A stretch of 64,000 bases of DNA from Pseudoalteromonas rhizosphaerae (GCF_902498845.1 NZ_CABVLM010000012.1:106294-170293), one strand, 5' to 3'. Counted from the first letter of the stretch, positions 47,123 through 55,211 are shown. Notes: generated by a model not told the origin, from the letters alone. Made by a program: numbers and translations.

Positions 47123-47941
47123 TTAGTTGGACTCAAGCACTTCAACAAAAAGTTGATTTAACACTTCAAAATCGACGTCTCTGGTTTCAAATTTAGCGCT
47201 GTAGTTTTCGTGTCTCGCTAGTTCTGACTCAATAAACTCATTAATCACTGGCACGCTTTTAATATACTCTTTCTCTAAACTGACGCGTTTTGATGCCAGC
47301 AGTGCCGATATTGCCTCATTAAGTGGGGTATTCTCGGCTACTAACTTACGTAAAGTATCGAATTCGATAGGTGCCGGCTCGTTATATTTTTCAAGCCACA
47401 TAATTGCTAATAAAGGCCTTAAAACATAGAAATACTTTTTCAGGGGGACTTGCTCTTTTTTAAGATATTCACGGAAATTGCCTTTAGCCATATGCAAGTA
47501 GTGATAAATTCCTCGTGTTGATGACGCGATAAGTGGCAGCAATTCGCGCGCTTTTGTTGCAAAGTGGTGGTCATCTACATACACAATGGGTGATTGTAGC
47601 CACTCGATAAACGCGGGGTTAGATTTATAAAATAATTTTAGGGCTTTGCGAATATCCCAGCCGTTTATATCTATTTCATCGACTATTGGGTATTCAATCA
47701 CGTCGCGTTTATCTTCAAGGTTTACTGCTAAATACCAGTCTGTTGGGTGCGCGTAAATAAATCGCACGTCGTAATCGCTGTTAAGAGATTCAAACCCCCA
47801 CGCTCTGCTACCTGACTCTATCGCGTAAAGTACCTTAACATTGTGCTCAGCTTCTGCGGCTTTTATTCTGCGTAGAATTTCAGTATGAATATCTTTGTTG
47901 ATACGCTGATCTACTGTATTTTCTTGGTTATTTATTTTCAT
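47123..47941 (-). CDS. RlaP-type nucleotidyltransferase (RNA-repair associated, Pol-beta fold)
   Basis: A 272-residue protein of the predicted nucleotidyltransferase family named for RNA-repair operons. The Pol-beta signature is ESGSRAWGFESLNSDYDVRF near residue 43, with two acidic metal ligands; IDINGWDIRKALKLFYKSNP follows. The exact reaction is not established; addition of nucleotides to RNA 3' ends is the working idea. It overlaps the cca gene by 14 bp, so it is co-translated. Confidence 0.85.
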   Translation of the reverse strand: MKINNQENTVDQRINKDIHTEILRRIKAAEAEHNVKVLYAIESGSRAWGFESLNSDYDVRFIYAHPTDWYLAVNLEDKRDVIEYPIVDEIDINGWDIRKALKLFYKSNPAFIEWLQSPIVYVDDHHFATKARELLPLIASSTRGIYHYLHMAKGNFREYLKKEQVPLKKYFYVLRPLLAIMWLEKYNEPAPIEFDTLRKLVAENTPLNEAISALLASKRVSLEKEYIKSVPVINEFIESELARHENYSAKFETRDVDFEVLNQLFVEVLESN

Positions 47942-49196
47942 GGTGTAACTCTTTATTTTTTAATTCGGTTAGGCAATTGCGTAAACAATTTATTTCCGCT
48001 TCTCGCATTGCTGCACCAATTAGCGGGCCGCTTTTACCTCTTGAAATTGCTTGTTGTACTATGGCTTTTCTGTCGAGTTGCTTTAATGCATTTAATAGTG
48101 ACTGCGCTAATTGGAGTTGTGGATAGTCTTTATTTACAAAGTCTTCACCCCTACCTTGCGCATCACATAAACACGCTTGAAGAAACTGTAAAAAACGGTA
48201 TGGATGTTCAAGCGCGTTCATTTTTTCAACGATAAACCTGTGTACTTTTTTAGGTGTTAGCTCAAATAATTTATGGCATCGAGTGTGGTTGTCACTTGTT
48301 AAAGCTGCCAGCGCTTTTAATTTATTCGGTACTTTTAAGCGCTCACAAAATTCATTTATCACCTTAATGCCTACTTGCTCATGACCATGTAAATTTCCAT
48401 ATTTTTGATAGCAGTAAGCTTTACCAAAGTCATGAGTAAGGGCGGCGAAACGTGTTTCAACATCAAACCCTAAATCAGCAGCTCGCTTTAGTACTAGCAT
48501 GGTGTGAATGTAAACATCCCCCTCAGGGTGGTGGTTTTTAGGTTGTGGGATACCTTGCATCGCTTCAATTTCAGGAAATAGCCCTAAACCATTAAGCGCT
48601 TGAAAAAATAACTGCGGGTGTTTCTCGCTTAATGCTTTTTCGGTCTCATTCCATACACGTTCGGGTACTAAGTTCGCAAGTTCGCCGCTTTCTTTTAGTT
48701 TGTTCATAAGCGCTTGAGTGTCTGGGTGTATTGACCATTGCTCACCAAAACGGGCAAGAAAACGTGCAATCCGTAACACGCGTACGGGATCCTCTGCAAA
48801 AGCGGCGGTAGTGTGCCTGAGTATTTTGTTTTTTAAATCAGCTTGGCCATTAAAAGGATCGATAATATTGCCTTGATCATCCATCGCCATTGAATTAATG
48901 GTTAAATCCCGCCGAGCTAAATCTTCTTCTAAAGTCACCGAAGTGCTGGCATCCACTGTAAAGCCAGTATAGCCTTTGCCATTTTTTCGTTCAGTACGGG
49001 CTAATGCGTATTCGTCTTTGGTTTTTGGGTGCAAAAAAACCGGGAAATCACTGCCAACAGGCTGATAACCTAATGCGATTAAGGTGGCAGGTGTCTCGCC
49101 TACTACAACATAGTCTTTGTCTTTTGACTGATGGCCTAGTAATGAGTCTCTCACTGCTCCGCCGACTAAGTAGACCTTTTTTATTTTATTATTCAT
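47928..49196 (-). CDS. cca: CCA-adding enzyme with HD domain
   Basis: A 422-residue class-II CCA nucleotidyltransferase: VYLVGGAVRDSLLG and the DKDYVVVG catalytic acids at the N-terminus, ALARTERKNGKGYTGF, RRDLTINSMAMD, EDPVRVLRIARFLARFG, and the HD site FAALTHDFGKAY. It is close in layout to E. coli Cca (412). It builds or repairs the tRNA 3' CCA. In E. coli cca is not in the rtc operon, and here it lies 28 bp downstream of rtcA, in the same direction. Whether the genome has a second cca cannot be seen. Confidence 0.95.
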   Translation of the reverse strand: MNNKIKKVYLVGGAVRDSLLGHQSKDKDYVVVGETPATLIALGYQPVGSDFPVFLHPKTKDEYALARTERKNGKGYTGFTVDASTSVTLEEDLARRDLTINSMAMDDQGNIIDPFNGQADLKNKILRHTTAAFAEDPVRVLRIARFLARFGEQWSIHPDTQALMNKLKESGELANLVPERVWNETEKALSEKHPQLFFQALNGLGLFPEIEAMQGIPQPKNHHPEGDVYIHTMLVLKRAADLGFDVETRFAALTHDFGKAYCYQKYGNLHGHEQVGIKVINEFCERLKVPNKLKALAALTSDNHTRCHKLFELTPKKVHRFIVEKMNALEHPYRFLQFLQACLCDAQGRGEDFVNKDYPQLQLAQSLLNALKQLDRKAIVQQAISRGKSGPLIGAAMREAEINCLRNCLTELKNKELHHENK

Positions 49197-49224
49197 TACT
49201 TTACCGCTGTATTTTTAATCCTGC

Positions 49225-50274
49225 TTAAGTGTCTTGTGCTAGTGAAACTTGCCACAGGCACTGTGTTAATTGCTTTAACTGTATCTCTTTTCCTAATATG
49301 TGTTTAATAACATGTATATTCGTTATTGTATGCAAGCTAGGTTTAGTTGTTGTAAAGCTGCCGCTTCCTGCCAGTGCAATGGGCAGTAATAGTTGGTCGG
49401 CTAAATACTCTTCAACCGCCGCCAGAGATTGAATAAATACATTGACTCTGCCTGCCGCGCGTTTTGCTACATTTTGCGCTGATAACCCTTTTTCTCCCCT
49501 GACTTCAAAAACAGAACGATGCGTTTCACTATCAATACCTAATTGAAAACTGTTACCCGGGCCTGGGGTGATCACGTTTTGCACAAGACTTGGTGCATCA
49601 TGCCAATTGAGTACTTTTTTAGCTGTGTTAATTTCGCGCTGCCCTATGCTAGAGGGAAGGGAACTTACTAGTGCCGTTAGAGAGCAATTACTCGTTTGTT
49701 CAGCAAATTGAGCACCAGCAGTAGTTAACGTAATTGGCTTAAGCTTTGTTGTTGGTTGAACGCTTATTTGCCACTTTCCACCGCCTGCAGGATAAAATCC
49801 GAGTGCTGTCGTTTTAATCTGGCAATCAACACCCATGCGTTTCAGTATGGGCAAAAATGACTGTTCTAAAAAGCACAAAGAAGGTGACATTCCATTATGT
49901 GTGCCGCCTTCAAACGTGACGGTTGAGCAGTTTGGTGCCAGTGCCAATACAGGTAAAATTGTTTGGCATACCAATACGGTGCTGCCTGCGCTACCAATGG
50001 CAAAATTAAAGTTACCGGCTTTTATTTTGCCCGGCGAAAAGCGAATATGCGTTGAGCCAAGTTCAACGCCTTCAATACTGGCATCACAAATCTCTTGTGC
50101 CGCCAAAACACATGTAAGGTGTTGACGTAATAGCCCTGTTTTGTTTCTGCCAGCTCTAATATTGTAAAGCTCAATTTTTTGTTGGGTTAAAATAGACAGG
50201 GTGAGGGCGGTTCTTAATACTTGGCCGCCGCCTTCACCTTGTGAGCCATCAATTTTTATAAATTCTGTGGTCAT
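49225..50274 (-). CDS. rtcA: RNA 3'-terminal phosphate cyclase
   Basis: A 349-residue RtcA: DGSQGEGGGQVLRTALTLSI at the N-terminus, RAGRNKTGLLRQHL, the cyclase core FEGGTHNGMSPSLCFLEQSF and the adenylylated histidine region ITNIHVIKHIL near the end. It converts RNA 3'-phosphate to the 2',3'-cyclic form with ATP, a substrate for RtcB. It follows rtcB by 10 bp. Confidence 0.97.
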   Translation of the reverse strand: MTTEFIKIDGSQGEGGGQVLRTALTLSILTQQKIELYNIRAGRNKTGLLRQHLTCVLAAQEICDASIEGVELGSTHIRFSPGKIKAGNFNFAIGSAGSTVLVCQTILPVLALAPNCSTVTFEGGTHNGMSPSLCFLEQSFLPILKRMGVDCQIKTTALGFYPAGGGKWQISVQPTTKLKPITLTTAGAQFAEQTSNCSLTALVSSLPSSIGQREINTAKKVLNWHDAPSLVQNVITPGPGNSFQLGIDSETHRSVFEVRGEKGLSAQNVAKRAAGRVNVFIQSLAAVEEYLADQLLLPIALAGSGSFTTTKPSLHTITNIHVIKHILGKEIQLKQLTQCLWQVSLAQDT

Positions 50275-50284
50275 ATAATTATCT

Positions 50285-51508
50285 TTATCCTTTTACACAA
50301 ACAATTTGTTTTAAGGTATATACCACCTCAACTAAGTCTTTTTGTGCTGTCATTACTTTTTCAATATCTTTGTATGCGTGAGGGATTTCATCAATCACTG
50401 CTGCATCTTTTCTGCATTCTACGCCTTGTGTAGCAGCAATTTGATCTTCAACGCTGTACACCTTTTTGGCTTTTGTTCTAGACATAACACGGCCTGCACC
50501 ATGGCTACAGCTGTTAAAGCTTTCAGGGTTTCCTAAACCACGAACAATAAAAGAGCGCGCGCCCATATTGCCTGGAATAATGCCCATTTCCCCTTTTTCA
50601 GCTCTTACTGCCCCTTTACGTGTTACAAAGCAGTCTTTACCAAAGTGATGCTCACGCGAAATGTAATTATGGTGGCAATTTACTGCAAGTTCATGGGTTG
50701 AGAACGCTACAGGTATTTGCTTACGTAATGCTGCTATGGCATTAAACATCATAATTTCGCGGTTTTTGGCGGCAAAATCTTGTGCCCATTCAACCGCTTC
50801 AACGTAATCATCAAAAAAGTCACTGCCTTCTTCAAGATAGGCTAAATCCATATCGGGTAGATTGACTTGATGGCGCTGCATTTCTTTTTTAGCTAACTCA
50901 ATAAAGTACGTCCCAATGCGATTACCCACGCCACGGCTGCCAGAGTGCAGCATGATCCATACAGTATCGTGCTCATCTAAACACAGTTCTAAAAAATGAT
51001 TGCCTGTTCCCATAGTACCTAAATGGTTAACGTTGTTGCTCTTTTTTATTGCTGGGTGTTTTTCACAAATAACTTCAAACCGCGTCTGTAACTTAAGCCA
51101 TTCACCCGCAACTATATCGGGTATGTTATGCCATGCACCTCTGTCGGCTTTGCCTCTATTGCTAGTTCTGCCATGCGGGACTGCTGACTCAAAAGCATGT
51201 CTAATCGCCAACAAGTTATCAGGTAGTTGGCTTGCTGTTAAAGTTGTTTTAGTGGCGACCATTCCACAGCCAATATCAACACCCACTGCGGCGGGAATAA
51301 CCGCATTAACTGATGGTATAACACTGCCAATGGTTGCACCTTTACCTAAATGCACGTCTGGCATCACCGCAATATGTGAATGCACTAAGGGCATACGTGC
51401 AATATTGTTTAGTTGTTGTTGAGCTTGCTCTTCAAAAGGAACGCCTTTGGTCCACGCTTTAATTGGTACACTACCTTGGTTTTCGATTACGTTATAATTT
51501 TTACACAT
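50285..51508 (-). CDS. rtcB: RNA ligase RtcB
   Basis: A 407-residue RtcB with intact GTP/Mn site: VGVDIGCGMVATK, GTMGTGNHFLELC, LHSGSRGVGNRIG, NCHHNYISREHHFG, and the guanylylated histidine in CSHGAGRVMSRTKAKK. ATG 51508 has GAGGA 8 nt upstream; the frame continues 15 bases further to a TTG. It joins cleaved RNA with 2',3'-cyclic phosphate and 5'-OH ends, for example tRNA halves made by toxins. It lies between slipin and rtcA in the RtcR operon. Confidence 0.98.
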   Translation of the reverse strand: MCKNYNVIENQGSVPIKAWTKGVPFEEQAQQQLNNIARMPLVHSHIAVMPDVHLGKGATIGSVIPSVNAVIPAAVGVDIGCGMVATKTTLTASQLPDNLLAIRHAFESAVPHGRTSNRGKADRGAWHNIPDIVAGEWLKLQTRFEVICEKHPAIKKSNNVNHLGTMGTGNHFLELCLDEHDTVWIMLHSGSRGVGNRIGTYFIELAKKEMQRHQVNLPDMDLAYLEEGSDFFDDYVEAVEWAQDFAAKNREIMMFNAIAALRKQIPVAFSTHELAVNCHHNYISREHHFGKDCFVTRKGAVRAEKGEMGIIPGNMGARSFIVRGLGNPESFNSCSHGAGRVMSRTKAKKVYSVEDQIAATQGVECRKDAAVIDEIPHAYKDIEKVMTAQKDLVEVVYTLKQIVCVKG

Positions 51509-51560
51509 TCGTTTTTTCCTCAATTCTTTTCATTATTACTTTTTGCGTAATGCTTTCTGG

Positions 51561-52730
51561 TTAGGCTATTTTTATTGCGCCGTTCATTAATCCTTCTAAT
51601 CCACCGTACACGGTCAGATTGTTTATTCGTTCGGCGACTTTTTCTAATGCTTCCAGCTCTTTTAAACGCATTAGTGTTGGGTTGTTTTCAATCATTTTTG
51701 CAGTGTTATGTAAGCTTCTGGTTGCTGACGTTTCTTCGCGTCTTTTAATTACATTGGCTTCTGCTGCTTTTTGCGCTTCAACTACTTGGTTTAATATTAT
51801 TTTCATTTCACCTGGCAAAATAATGTCTTTTACACCTACGTTCGCAAGGGTGATACCAATGTCTGTTAAAGATTGTGCAACCAGCTCTTTCACAGTTTCA
51901 TTTACGTACAACTTATCCAAAAGGATATCATCGAGCGATTTTGTACCAACGGCTTCACGTAATGCTAACTGCAAAGCTTTGTAGACAAAGTCATTCACGT
52001 TATCAACGCTTCGCGCTGCAAGCTGAGCGTCATGTACCTTAATATTGGCACTCAAATTAATGCGTAAGCTTACGCGGTCTTTACTGAGGATCTCTTGCCC
52101 TGAGATCTCGAGTAACTGCGTTCTGCAATCAAACGTTTTTAATTCAATCTCATGATTAAATTGCCAAAAACCGTAATGACCAGGTGTTAGTTGTTTTAAT
52201 AGCTGCCCATTTACATACAGTAAACCAATGTGCTCTTTTGCTATGTTTAAATCCGCAATAGGTTTAACCGCAACAGTACGCTCACTTTTAATTAAACGTG
52301 ACGCTGTATTTGCGCCAGCACGGTTAATTAAAAAAAGCGTTTTATCATCTAGGGCTATTTCTTTGTCGATAGATACTTTCTCTAGTCGAATATCACCCGC
52401 GTCTTGCCACAGATATAATTGTTCGCTAGGTGCGACGATCCCTTCAAGTAGGTCATTAACGTATAACAGGCCCACTTCCGTGTTACTTAGCTTACAGTGA
52501 AAAATATGTTCACTTAGCTGTGGATTATTTCGATACAGCCTTTCAGCATTTTGTTCTGAAAAGTACAGCGTGTTTATATCAAAATAAACAAACGATAATT
52601 CATTTTTAAAATCCCAACGTTTATGTTTTCCAGGTGTGAGTACATCTATTAGTTGTTGATTTTTGTACACTAGCACTCTTTGGTTTTCAGTGATCTCGAC
52701 TATTTTTTTTAATAATTTTTTGCTTAACAT
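51561..52730 (-). CDS. Slipin (SPFH/Band 7) protein of the rtc operon
   Basis: A 389-residue stomatin-like protein. Two N-terminal repeats share a beta-rich pattern (ENQRVLVYKNQQLIDVLTPG; KEHIGLLYVNGQLLKQLTPG), then an SPFH domain (LKTFDCRTQLLEISGQEILSKD; LANVGVKDIILPGEMKIIL) and a helical tail. It has no membrane helix, unlike classical slipins. Slipins recur as the first gene of RtcB operons, so a scaffold or assembly role for the repair enzymes is likely, although the function is not known. Confidence 0.9.
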   Translation of the reverse strand: MLSKKLLKKIVEITENQRVLVYKNQQLIDVLTPGKHKRWDFKNELSFVYFDINTLYFSEQNAERLYRNNPQLSEHIFHCKLSNTEVGLLYVNDLLEGIVAPSEQLYLWQDAGDIRLEKVSIDKEIALDDKTLFLINRAGANTASRLIKSERTVAVKPIADLNIAKEHIGLLYVNGQLLKQLTPGHYGFWQFNHEIELKTFDCRTQLLEISGQEILSKDRVSLRINLSANIKVHDAQLAARSVDNVNDFVYKALQLALREAVGTKSLDDILLDKLYVNETVKELVAQSLTDIGITLANVGVKDIILPGEMKIILNQVVEAQKAAEANVIKRREETSATRSLHNTAKMIENNPTLMRLKELEALEKVAERINNLTVYGGLEGLMNGAIKIA

Positions 52731-52770
52731 TTTAAATTCCTTATTGTTTTTACTTCCCTTAAATTAAGGG

Positions 52771-52895
52771 GTTAGTAAGAGTTAAATACTTGTTTAATAA
52801 AGGCCTAAAACTGCATAGCGATGGGGAGCATCCAGCTTGCCACCGTTCATTCGCCTGAGGCGTTTATTAAGCATTGGTAATAACTACTTACTAAC
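52771..52895 (-). ncRNA. Structured leader RNA closed by two long-range stems
   Basis: In the leader of the slipin-rtcBA operon two long-distance complementary pairs nest: GTTAGTAAG (52771-52779) with CTTACTAAC (52887-52895), a perfect 9-bp stem, and 52794-52806 with 52858-52870, a 13-bp stem with one mismatch. The enclosed 50 nt can form a further hairpin (GATG/CATC with AGC/GCT). It begins 10 nt after the tRNA-like element and ends about 40 nt before the slipin start. Two nested matched arms in an otherwise non-coding leader suggest a selected RNA fold. Confidence 0.6.
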
Positions 52896-52905
52896 GTCTT
52901 TATTG

Positions 52906-52970
52906 TATGTTTAAGATGGGATTCGAACCCAAGGCATACGGCGAACCGCTGCTCCACCAATTTAACTTTT
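52906..52970 (-). ncRNA. tRNA-like element in the rtc operon leader
   Basis: The minus strand carries a complete T-arm (GGGTTCGAATCCC, 52918-52930) preceded by TTGGTGGAGCAGC, close to the usual D-loop/D-stem segment. Between them lies a short hairpin with a UUCG tetraloop (CGG/CCG, 52938-52950) where a normal tRNA has a 17-nt anticodon arm. Acceptor-like halves are weak (GTTAA/TTAAAC). It therefore cannot read codons. It lies in the sigma-54 leader upstream of slipin-rtcBA-cca. It may be recognised by tRNA enzymes (CCA-adding enzyme, TrmH type) or act as a tRNA mimic like bacterial Y RNAs; this is inference. Confidence 0.65.
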
Positions 52971-53063
52971 CAATGTTGTTTGATTAGGAATACGCGGCAA
53001 CAGTGTTGAGCGCACCAGAGTGACTTTTTGAATCACACCCAATTAATCAGACTCCTAGGTAAT

Positions 53064-53079
53064 TACAAGTCATGTGCCA
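53064..53079 (-). promoter_or_regulatory. Sigma-54 promoter of the slipin-rtcBA operon
   Basis: The minus strand reads TGGCACATGACTTGTA, a near-consensus -24/-12 element with ten bases between the GG and the G of -12. Transcription should begin near 53053 and run through a hairpin (GTGAC/GTCAC-type, 53020-53036), the tRNA-like element and the slipin gene. It fits the divergent RtcR, which is a sigma-54 activator. Confidence 0.82.
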
Positions 53080-53160
53080 GTTTTGTTTAAATGTTTTTAT
53101 TTGTTTTTAAGTTTTTGTTTTTAATGTTTAAAATGATTTTATTTGTGTATTTCTAGTTAT
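53080..53160. promoter_or_regulatory. T-rich tract between the sigma-54 promoter and rtcR
   Basis: Strongly T-rich on the plus strand with a repeated pattern (TGTTTAAATG at 53085-53094 and TGTTTAAAATG at 53125-53135). It lies 15-80 bp upstream of the sigma-54 site, where an enhancer-binding protein would sit or where DNA would bend. The rtcR promoter must also be near, but no clear hexamer pair is seen. Confidence 0.4.
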
Positions 53161-53216
53161 TGCGCTTGATAGGTTTTTCGTTATTTTGTATTGTTTTGGA
53201 TAATATTTTTATCCAT

Positions 53217-54839
53217 ATGGATATAGTTGTGAAAGATACAGTAGTTGTTAGTTTAATTGGTACGCAGTTAGATTATGTCGGTAAGAGAGTCGATCGGTGG
53301 GCTAAGTGGCGGCCTAATATAAGTTTATGTAGTCAAGATAATCTAATAGTTAATCAGCTACATATGCTGCATGACAATCACAGTAGCCGCCTTGCTAATA
53401 ATGTTGCAGTGGATATTGAGTCTGTCTCTCCTGAAACTAATGTGCAGTTGCACCAGCTTAATTTTAGCGATCCGTGGGACTTTGAAGAAGTGTATGCCAA
53501 GCTCTTTGATTGGTGTTCACACTACACTTTTGATACTGATAAAAACGATTACTTATTTCATATCACAACGGGTACGCATGTTGTGCAAATATGCAGTTAC
53601 TTGCTTACAGAAAGCCGGCACTTTCCAGGGCGTTTGATTCAAACATCACCAGATCATAATAACAATAATAAATCGATAGGGCGTATACAGATCATCGATT
53701 TGGATTTATCTAAGTATGATCAATTAGCTACGCGGTTTGATATTGAGCATCAGCAAGGTAAGGAGTTTTTAAAAGGCGGTATAGAAACTAAAAATATTTT
53801 TTTTAATCAACTGATCACACAAATAGAAAAAGTAGCAATTCGCTCACACGATCCCGTGCTTTTAACTGGGCCTACTGGGGCGGGTAAGAGCCAGCTTGCA
53901 ACCCGTATATTTCAATTAAAGAAAAAGCGTTCAATGCTAAAAGGCACATTGGTTTCTGTAAATTGTGCCACTTTAAAAGGCGAGAATGCCATGGCTGCGT
54001 TATTTGGTCACACAAAAGGGGCTTTTACGGGGGCCCAGCAAGCAAGAGATGGTTTTTTATTGAGCGCTCATGATGGCGTGTTATTTTTAGATGAAATAGG
54101 CGAGCTGGGTTTAGAAGAGCAAGCAATGCTGCTGCATGCACTTGAAAATAAAGTTTTTCACCCAGTTGGTAGCGATACACCTGTTCAAAGCAATTTTCAG
54201 TTAATTGCAGGTACCAATAGAGATTTAAAAAAAGAGATAGCTCAAGGTCATTTTAGAAGTGACTTGTTTGCTCGTATTAACCTGTGGGCATACGAATTAC
54301 CAGCACTGAAAGATCGAAAAGAAGATATTCCAGCAAATATTGATTACGAAGTTGATCTCTATACTAAAAAAATGGGGGATCGCGTGCAATTTAATAAAGA
54401 AGCTAAAAATGCCTTCATTGGTTTTGCCACTTCAAACGAGGCATTATGGACTGGCAACTTTCGTGATTTGAGCTCTGCAATTACAAGATTATGCACATTG
54501 GCTGATTCTTCACGTATCATAGTAGAAGATGTGAAAGATGAAATAGATCGCTTAAAGCAAGCTTGGTATCCGCAAAATCAACAGTTAGCGTCGACTGTCC
54601 TTTGTGATTATCTTGAAAATACTCAGATAGAAGAGTTAGATAACTTTGATATTAATCAGCTTAGCCACGTACTTACTACCTGCCAGCGTCACAATAGTAT
54701 GGCATCAGCTGGCAGGGAGTTATTTAACGTAAGTCGCACGCTTAAGTCTCAAGCTAACGACTCTAGTCGCTTGCAAAAATATTTGAATAAATTTGGTTTG
54801 AAGTGGAGTGATATCTCCTCTAACTCAAAACATAGTTAA
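53217..54839 (+). CDS. rtcR: RtcR, sigma-54 activator of RNA repair
   Basis: A 540-residue enhancer-binding protein. The N-terminal CARF domain (about 1-180) contains VVSLIGTQLDYVGKRVDRWAKW-like start residues and FHITTGTHVVQICSYLL. The AAA+ domain follows: Walker A LTGPTGAGKSQLATR near residue 218, the sigma-54 contact GAFTGA near 267, Walker B LFLDEIGEL. A C-terminal helix-turn-helix (SMASAGRELFNVSRTLKSQ) ends it. RtcR is switched on when its CARF domain binds RNA-damage products. The frame opens at 53160, but family N-termini fit ATG 53217 or GTG 53229. Confidence 0.96.
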   Translation: MDIVVKDTVVVSLIGTQLDYVGKRVDRWAKWRPNISLCSQDNLIVNQLHMLHDNHSSRLANNVAVDIESVSPETNVQLHQLNFSDPWDFEEVYAKLFDWCSHYTFDTDKNDYLFHITTGTHVVQICSYLLTESRHFPGRLIQTSPDHNNNNKSIGRIQIIDLDLSKYDQLATRFDIEHQQGKEFLKGGIETKNIFFNQLITQIEKVAIRSHDPVLLTGPTGAGKSQLATRIFQLKKKRSMLKGTLVSVNCATLKGENAMAALFGHTKGAFTGAQQARDGFLLSAHDGVLFLDEIGELGLEEQAMLLHALENKVFHPVGSDTPVQSNFQLIAGTNRDLKKEIAQGHFRSDLFARINLWAYELPALKDRKEDIPANIDYEVDLYTKKMGDRVQFNKEAKNAFIGFATSNEALWTGNFRDLSSAITRLCTLADSSRIIVEDVKDEIDRLKQAWYPQNQQLASTVLCDYLENTQIEELDNFDINQLSHVLTTCQRHNSMASAGRELFNVSRTLKSQANDSSRLQKYLNKFGLKWSDISSNSKHS

Positions 54840-54983
54840 AAACTATGGGTATGTACTGTGTTAACGGATATCAACAACGTTAAACATCCAGAGAGTTGTA
54901 ATAGCTTAACTCTTTAATTATACCTTTTGCGGCTACTATTTAAGCAGTTAGCTTATTGATTGTTAAAATAAAGGTTTTTGCTA

Positions 54984-55012
54984 GTGACAAGCCAGTAAAA
55001 ACTTTTTATACT
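54984..55012 (+). promoter_or_regulatory. Likely promoter of the tRNA-Ile gene
   Basis: GTGACA and TATACT are separated by 17 bp, and a G/C-rich start region follows, typical of stringently controlled stable-RNA promoters. The tRNA begins about 72 nt after the expected start. Confidence 0.5.
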
Positions 55013-55090
55013 GCAACCCGCTTTAGTCGCTTAGGTGATTAAACGCTTCAAAAATTTAGCTTTGTTTAAAAACACAAGCTAATACAAAAT

Positions 55091-55167
55091 GGCCCCTTAG
55101 CTCAGTTGGTTAGAGCACACGACTCATAATCGTTAGGTCCCCAGTTCAAGTCTGGGAGGGGCCACCA
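55091..55167 (+). tRNA. tRNA-Ile with CAT anticodon (lysidine type)
   Basis: A 77-nt tRNA with encoded CCA. The acceptor GGCCCCT/AGGGGCC pairs perfectly, the D-arm is AGCTCAGTTGGTTAGAGC, the anticodon loop CTCATAA reads CAT, and the T-arm is CCCAGTTCAAGTCTGGG. Overall it matches E. coli ileX/ileY, whose C34 is changed to lysidine to read AUA, rather than a methionine tRNA. Its 3' end borders a degenerate island. Confidence 0.95.
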
Positions 55168-55211
55168 CTTTTAAAAGCTTTCCAAGTAAATACCTACTAA
55201 CCGAAATTACC

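Noticed and set aside
52906..52970. Functional tRNA gene
   Set aside because: The anticodon arm is replaced by a 3-4 bp UUCG hairpin, the D-stem does not pair and the acceptor stem is weak, so it is called tRNA-like only.
52771..53050. Canonical bacterial Y RNA (Yrl type)
   Set aside because: A tRNA-like part near rtc genes is suggestive, but no Ro60/Rsr gene is in the window and I cannot confirm the Ro-binding stem.
55091..55167. tRNA-Met for this CAT-anticodon tRNA
   Set aside because: The acceptor and body sequences match the E. coli lysidine-type isoleucine tRNA, not elongator or initiator methionine tRNA.
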